DNA of 9,761 nt from Halobacteriales archaeon QH_8_67_36 (GTDB lineage Archaea; Halobacteriota; Halobacteria; Halobacteriales; Haloarculaceae). Within the stretch, counting starts at the first letter, position 1. The number at the start of each line of letters is the position of its first letter. Below the pieces are notes generated by a model. It was not told where the DNA came from, ran no database searches, and was given only the letters and a program-made list of their open reading frames with translations. The stretch is from NCBI GenBank assembly GCA_003021755.1, contig PXQZ01000010.1, forward strand, positions 1-9,761, written 5' to 3'. This document shows positions 6,649-9,761 of the stretch, in pieces. The position numbers were made by a program, and so were the translations under genes.

Positions 6649-7315
6649 CACTGGAACCCCAGAGGGCGCGCGCTCGTCGACTCCTCGCCGGCGCCCTGCA
6701 TCCGCTGGGCCAGTTGGGTCTTGGCCTGTCGAATCTCCTCCGCCTGTTCGGCCAGCGAGTCGGTGTCGACCGCGACCCCTGTGAGGGGGGCGATGCCGGC
6801 CGAGAGGGCCGCGCTCGCGGCCTCGGGGTCCGGGAACTGCGTGTCCGCCTCGACTACGAGGCCGACGCTCGTCAGTCCCACGCGGCCGGCCTCGTGGACG
6901 AGCGCGCCGGTCGGCCCCGTGATGGCGCCCGATTCGGAGGGGGTCGGCACGCCAGCCTCGGACAGCAGCGCCGCCCCGTCGCCGGTGGCGATGCCGTACA
7001 GCGAGGGGTCGTTCTCCCGCTCGGAGGGTATCCCGCTGAGGAAGACGGGCGTCACGCCCTCGCTCCGGAACCAGTCGACGATACAGCCGCGTCGGCGTAG
7101 AGCCGCACCGGTCCCCGGATGTCCGGGTCATCTTCGCCGTAGACGGCGATTTCGGGCAGCCCGTCACATCGGGCCGTCCCGTAGTGGACCATGTCGAAGT
7201 CGTCGACCAGATGGTCGGCCGCGAGCTTCCCGACGAGCCCGACCCCCGGCAACCCCTCAACGAGCGTCGGCGCGTCGAGTTCGATGTCGTCGCGATGTAT
7301 CTCTACGTGTGCCAT
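6648..7315 (-). pseudogene. PAC2-family proteasome assembly chaperone, frame-disrupted near 7086-7096
   Basis: PAC2-family proteins (archaeal PbaA-like) help assemble 20S proteasome rings. The 5' part (7315 down to about 7088) reads MAHVEIHRDDIELDAPTLVE and GLPGVGLVGKLAADHLVDD and on to RGPVRLYADA, all typical. After that the frame gives AVSSTGSGARA and stops at 7052. The rest of the family sequence continues in another frame: CIVDWFRSEGV, then TPVFLSGIPSERE, and onwards to RPLGFQ with the stop at 6648-6650. Between RLYADA and CIVDWF, relatives carry further beta-strand sequence (about 25 residues by memory) that is absent here. So this looks like a deletion of a length not divisible by three rather than a single-base error. 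The second part could be translated from GTG 7055, which overlaps the first stop as GTGA. Whether either half works is unknown; I call it a pseudogene. The start has a weak TATA 28 nt upstream. Confidence 0.8.
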
Positions 7316-7575
7316 ACGCTAACCGAGGGCCGCTGGCCGCTTCAAAGGCAGGGCTAGGAGCAGTAGCAGTCGTCAACGACAGGGTCGAATCACAGACCAC
7401 TGACAGCCGGAAAGCCCCGACTGGCTCCGGTCGGGGGACTCGCTGCGCGCGCTCGCTCCGCTCGCGTGCTTACTTCGTCCGCCTCTGTACGGAGAGTTGC
7501 AGACGCCGTTTGTCACCGCAACTTCGGTTCCTGGCTTCGAAACGCACAAGCCGGGTCCTCACAAACCCCGTCGCA
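7316..7575. repeat. intergenic region with a GC-rich hairpin and low-complexity block
   Basis: This 260-nt gap separates the divergent PAC2-sppA operon and the methyltransferase gene. It contains CCCCGAC (7415-7421), an 8-nt loop and GTCGGGG (7430-7436), a perfect 7-bp stem-loop. This is followed by a low-complexity run of CGCTGCGC/GCTCGCTCCG words (about 7438-7466). A run of this kind next to a GC-rich hairpin is, from memory, a recurrent intergenic pattern in haloarchaeal genomes, perhaps a dispersed repeat. I see no coding potential, no RNA gene and no clear TATA box for the methyltransferase; the best AT-rich patch, TTCGAAAC near 7537-7544, lies about 36 nt upstream of its ATG. Confidence 0.45.
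7341..7347 (-). promoter_or_regulatory. weak TATA-like element of the PAC2-sppA operon
   Basis: On the minus strand this reads CTTTGAA, centred about 28 nt upstream of ATG 7315. It is the only AT-richer patch at the right distance, so transcription of the PAC2-sppA pair probably starts at or near the ATG. Confidence 0.35.
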
Positions 7576-8484
7576 ATGGAGCCACCGGAGCGGTACCGAG
7601 CCATCGTCGACGACTTCGAAGCGTTCCGGGCGGCCTGCGAGCGGCCGCTGCCGTCGGCGATTCGAGTAAACACGATCAAGGCCACTGTCGACGAGGTCCG
7701 CCAAGCCCTCGACGAGGCCGGTGTCACCTACGAGCCCGTCGACTGGCACGCGGAGCTGTTCGTCCTGCCCGACGCCTCGCCGGGGGCGAACTGGCCGTAC
7801 TTCCACGGCTGGATTCACGGGCAAGAGGAGGTATCGGCGGTGCCGGCGGCCGTCCTCGACCCCCAGCCCGGCGAGCGGGTGTGGGACGCCTGTGCCGCGC
7901 CGGGGAGCAAGGCGACCCAGCTGGCGGCCCTGCTGGACGACCGGGGTGAAGTGGTGGCGACCGACAACAACATCGGGCGCATTTCGGCGCTGCGGACCAA
8001 CACCGAGCGCCTGGGTGCGACCAACGTCGCGGTCACCCACGAGGACGCCCGGAACCACACGCTGAAGCCCTTCGGCGGGGCCGAGTACGACCGCGCGCTG
8101 GTGGACGTGCCCTGCTCCTGCGAGGGGACAATTCGGAAGAACCCCGACGCCTTCGACGAGTGGGACATGTCACACGTCGGTGGTATCTCCGGCGTGCAGA
8201 AGGACATCCTCGAACGGGCCGTCCAGGCCACGAAGCCCGGCGGCACGGTGGTCTACTCGACGTGTACGTTCGCGCCCGAGGAGAACGAGGCCGTGCTGGA
8301 CCACGTCCTCGCGAGCGAGGGCTGCGAACTGGTCGAGTTCGACCTCGGGCTGGACCACCGGGCGGGCGTCACCGAGTGGAGGGACGACGAGTTCGACCCC
8401 AGTGTCAGCCTGGCTAAACGCATCTACCCGCATTTCAACGATACGGGCGGGTTCTTCTGTGCGAAACTGGAGGTCGGCGAATGA
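7576..8484 (+). CDS. RsmB/NOP2/Sun-family m5C RNA methyltransferase (archaeal Trm4-like)
   Basis: This is a SAM-dependent cytosine-C5 RNA methyltransferase, probably acting on tRNA like archaeal Trm4, though an rRNA target cannot be excluded. The 302-residue protein has a short N-terminal part with the family motif SAIRVNTIKAT (27-37), then the Rossmann fold: motif I DACAAPGSKATQLAAL (104-119), motif IV VDVPCSCEGTIRKNP (176-190) whose PC cysteine is Cys180, and motif VI STCTFAPEENE (228-238) with the probable nucleophile Cys230. Both cysteines of the two-cysteine mechanism are present. The C-terminus RIYPHFNDTGGFFCAKLE (282-299) is also typical. Length fits the compact archaeal enzyme without a fused PUA domain. 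The start at ATG 7576 fits the family N-terminus; the long in-frame extension upstream is antisense to PAC2 and not real. The stop overlaps the next start as ATGA. Confidence 0.92.
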   Translation: MEPPERYRAIVDDFEAFRAACERPLPSAIRVNTIKATVDEVRQALDEAGVTYEPVDWHAELFVLPDASPGANWPYFHGWIHGQEEVSAVPAAVLDPQPGERVWDACAAPGSKATQLAALLDDRGEVVATDNNIGRISALRTNTERLGATNVAVTHEDARNHTLKPFGGAEYDRALVDVPCSCEGTIRKNPDAFDEWDMSHVGGISGVQKDILERAVQATKPGGTVVYSTCTFAPEENEAVLDHVLASEGCELVEFDLGLDHRAGVTEWRDDEFDPSVSLAKRIYPHFNDTGGFFCAKLEVGE

Positions 8485-8987
8485 GCAACGACAGTACGAA
8501 GTTCACACGACTGCCCGCCACGGACGCCGAGCGCGAGGCGCCAAAGCGAGCGACACGCGAGGCAGTGCTCGACTTCTGGGCCGACCGCTTCGGCGTCCCG
8601 CCCGAGACCTTCGACGAACATACGTTCTGGGAACGGGGCAAAGGGAAGCTCTGGCTATACCGGGGCGAACCGCCGTCACCGGTCGACGTCGAGGCGCTGG
8701 GCATGACGTTCCTCAGGACGCGCCAGGAACACTGGAAGCCGACGCTGGAAGCCGTCCAGCGCTTCGGCGGCCACGCGACAGAGCGTGTCATCCACCTCTC
8801 GGGGGACGAGGCCGAGACGTTCGTGGCGGGACACGACCAGGAACTCGACTGGGACGGCGACTGGGGGTATCTCGTCGTCACCCACGACCTCGCCGGCCGC
8901 CGCGAACCGGTCGGCGTCGGGCTCTACGTCTACGGCGAACTCCGCTCGCAGGTCCCCAAGGGCCGGCGGCGTGACCTGGACACGTAG
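8481..8987 (+). CDS. small protein resembling the RNA-binding PUA tail of NOL1/NOP2/Sun methyltransferases
   Basis: The start codon overlaps the methyltransferase stop (ATGA), so the two are translationally coupled and probably work together. The 168-residue protein has FWADRFGVPPETF (32-44) and FWERGKGKLWLY (49-60), a middle part LGMTFLRTRQEHWKPTLEAV (73-92), and a C-terminal GYLVVTHD (128-135) followed by VGVGLYVYGELRSQVPKGRR (143-162). The last segment matches the strand pattern G-GL---G-L--Q-PKGRR seen at the end of RsmF/NSUN-type enzymes, where a PUA-like module binds RNA. I infer a split arrangement in which the archaeal enzyme and its RNA-binding tail are separate polypeptides. I believe databases carry it as a haloarchaeal DUF (possibly DUF7122), but I am not sure of the number. 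No catalytic motif is seen. The frame is intact and acidic. Confidence 0.82.
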   Translation: MSNDSTKFTRLPATDAEREAPKRATREAVLDFWADRFGVPPETFDEHTFWERGKGKLWLYRGEPPSPVDVEALGMTFLRTRQEHWKPTLEAVQRFGGHATERVIHLSGDEAETFVAGHDQELDWDGDWGYLVVTHDLAGRREPVGVGLYVYGELRSQVPKGRRRDLDT

Positions 8988-9015
8988 CGAGCCAGCTATC
9001 GAGTCGGGTCGCCAC

Positions 9016-9761
9016 TCACTCCGACCGCTCTCGCACCGTGCCGCCGCTCAGTCCCTCCCACTCGATACGGTAGCCCAGTCGCGAGAGGACGGCCCCGTCG
9101 TCGTCGATGCCGCGGTCGTCCAGCAGGGCCTCGACGGCCGACAGCGACATCCCGGCCTCGATGCGCTCGCCGAGATCGTCGAGCACCGACGGTCGAATCA
9201 GCGTGCGTCCGACGCGCTCGTGGTCGGTCGGCGGCGCTCTCGGCCACCAGGTCGGCCTCGTAGGGCCGCAGGGCGTCGCGCACGTCCTTCACCCGAATTG
9301 TCCCTGAGTACGGAATCGCGCGGTGGTCCCGCGCCTCGATTGCCTCACCTACCCCGAGGCTCTCGTCAACGGCGACGAGCATCTCGACCGCTTCGAGGTC
9401 GGCCAGCCGGTCCAGTTTCTTCCGGACGTACTCGGGGGTCCAGAACCCCATCACCTCGAAGAAGACTCGGAGTTCCGTCTCGCCGCGGCCGGTGTCCCGG
9501 ACCTCGCTCGCGCCGCCGGGGCGCCAGTCGAAGGCGAAATCCGGGATGATGACGTGTGCGCCCGCTTCGAGCGGTTCGGGCTCGCGGACCAGTTCCCAGT
9601 CCAGCCCCAGGGAGACAAAGCGGGCGGCAAAGTCGGCCTCGACGCCGCTGTCGTAACTCACCTCGGCGACGGGCTCGACGCCCGGGACCGACACGTCAGT
9701 TTCGGTGAGTTCGAGTTCGCGTTCGGTCCCGCGGTCGTCGATGGTCGCCGACAGCGTCCAC
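9016..9761 (-). pseudogene. Bax1 (DUF790) XPB-partner nuclease, C-terminal part, frame-disrupted near 9223-9232
   Basis: Bax1 binds archaeal XPB helicase and acts as a structure-specific nuclease in DNA repair. The gene enters from the right edge (frame open to 9760). The visible part includes VSYDSGVEADFAARF, VIIPDFAFDW and FFEVMGFWTPEYVRKKLDR, which carry the acidic residues of the restriction-endonuclease-like core (PDF, EVMGFW), then MLVAVDESLGVGEAIE and IPYSGTIRVKDVRDALRPYE. After DLVAESAAD the frame turns into Arg-rich nonsense and runs to a stop at 8996. A neighbouring frame instead resumes HERVGRTLIRPSVLDDLGER and continues to GYRIEWEGLSGG and a TGA at 9016-9018, clearly the family C-terminus. 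By memory, relatives carry about 30-40 more residues between these parts, so an internal deletion is likelier than a single-base slip. In many archaea the XPB helicase gene adjoins bax1; it would lie beyond the right edge. Confidence 0.8.

Noticed and set aside
6649..7260. Open in-frame extension upstream of sppA, suggesting a longer fused protein
   Set aside because: The extension is Arg/Pro-rich and overlaps the PAC2 gene in another frame. The SppA family start with its two membrane segments begins at 6648, and the TGATG coupling supports that start.
7441..7466. Low-complexity GCTCGCTCCG words considered as a CRISPR-like or origin repeat
   Set aside because: There are no spacers, no regular period, and no replication-origin (Orc/Cdc6) gene or ORB-like repeat nearby.
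6721..7575. Long in-frame extension upstream of the methyltransferase ATG
   Set aside because: It is antisense to PAC2 and its product is Ser/Arg/Pro-rich. The family N-terminus begins at ATG 7576.
8996..9222. Arg-rich tail of the uninterrupted minus-strand frame after the Bax1 nuclease core
   Set aside because: The basic, repetitive composition is typical of out-of-frame reading. The true family C-terminus is present in the neighbouring frame over the same bases.
1..9761. CRISPR arrays, tRNA or rRNA genes, transposases, integrases, toxin-antitoxin or defence genes
   Set aside because: I looked for regular spaced repeats, tRNA-like T-loop and acceptor pairing, and recognisable mobile or defence protein motifs, and found none. 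All substantial coding regions belong to housekeeping or surface functions.

Overview
The window is ordinary-looking chromosomal DNA of an extremely halophilic archaeon (class Halobacteria; the gene style leans towards a Haloarcula-like genus, but I cannot fix the genus). The signs are high GC with GC-rich third codon positions, very acidic proteins, a twin-arginine signal combined with a PGF-CTERM tail on the exported protein, TATA-like boxes placed about 25-28 nt upstream of start codons (leaderless transcripts), and archaeal families such as Dph6, DUF373, PAC2, aTrm4-type methyltransferase and Bax1.

Layout, left to right. (1) 1-239 (+): last 78 codons of a sugar-1-phosphate nucleotidylyltransferase, in its beta-helix domain. 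(2) 240-519: 280 nt with two abutting hairpins and a doubtful small ORF. (3) 520-2841 (-): a PhoX/DUF839-type surface phosphatase-like protein with Tat signal, Ser/Asp linker and archaeosortase tail. (4) 2987-3412 (+): a divergent small acidic protein ending in a probable helix-turn-helix. The shared intergenic region holds an AT-rich promoter and GTAC-containing inverted repeats. (5) 3534-4247 (-): diphthine-ammonia ligase Dph6. (6) 4356-5477 (-): DUF373 membrane protein. (7) 5653-7315 (-): a PAC2-family proteasome assembly chaperone gene translationally coupled to an SppA-type S49 protease gene. (8) 7316-7575: intergenic hairpin and low-complexity block. (9) 7576-8987 (+): RsmB/NOP2-type m5C RNA methyltransferase, overlapping by ATGA a small protein that resembles the RNA-binding PUA tail of such enzymes. 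(10) 9016-9761 (-): C-terminal part of Bax1 (DUF790), the nuclease partner of archaeal XPB, running off the right edge.

The most striking point is that two conserved genes, PAC2 and bax1, each carry an internal break of reading frame. In both, recognisable family sequence resumes in another frame after the break, and a block of family sequence appears to be missing. They look like short out-of-frame deletions about 2.1 kb apart. They may be real gene decay or a sequencing or assembly fault, and the sequence alone cannot decide. The divergent PhoX/HTH pair with its structured intergenic region is the best candidate for an undescribed regulatory unit. I found no CRISPR array, transposase, integrase, tRNA or rRNA, and no convincing new defence or mobile system.
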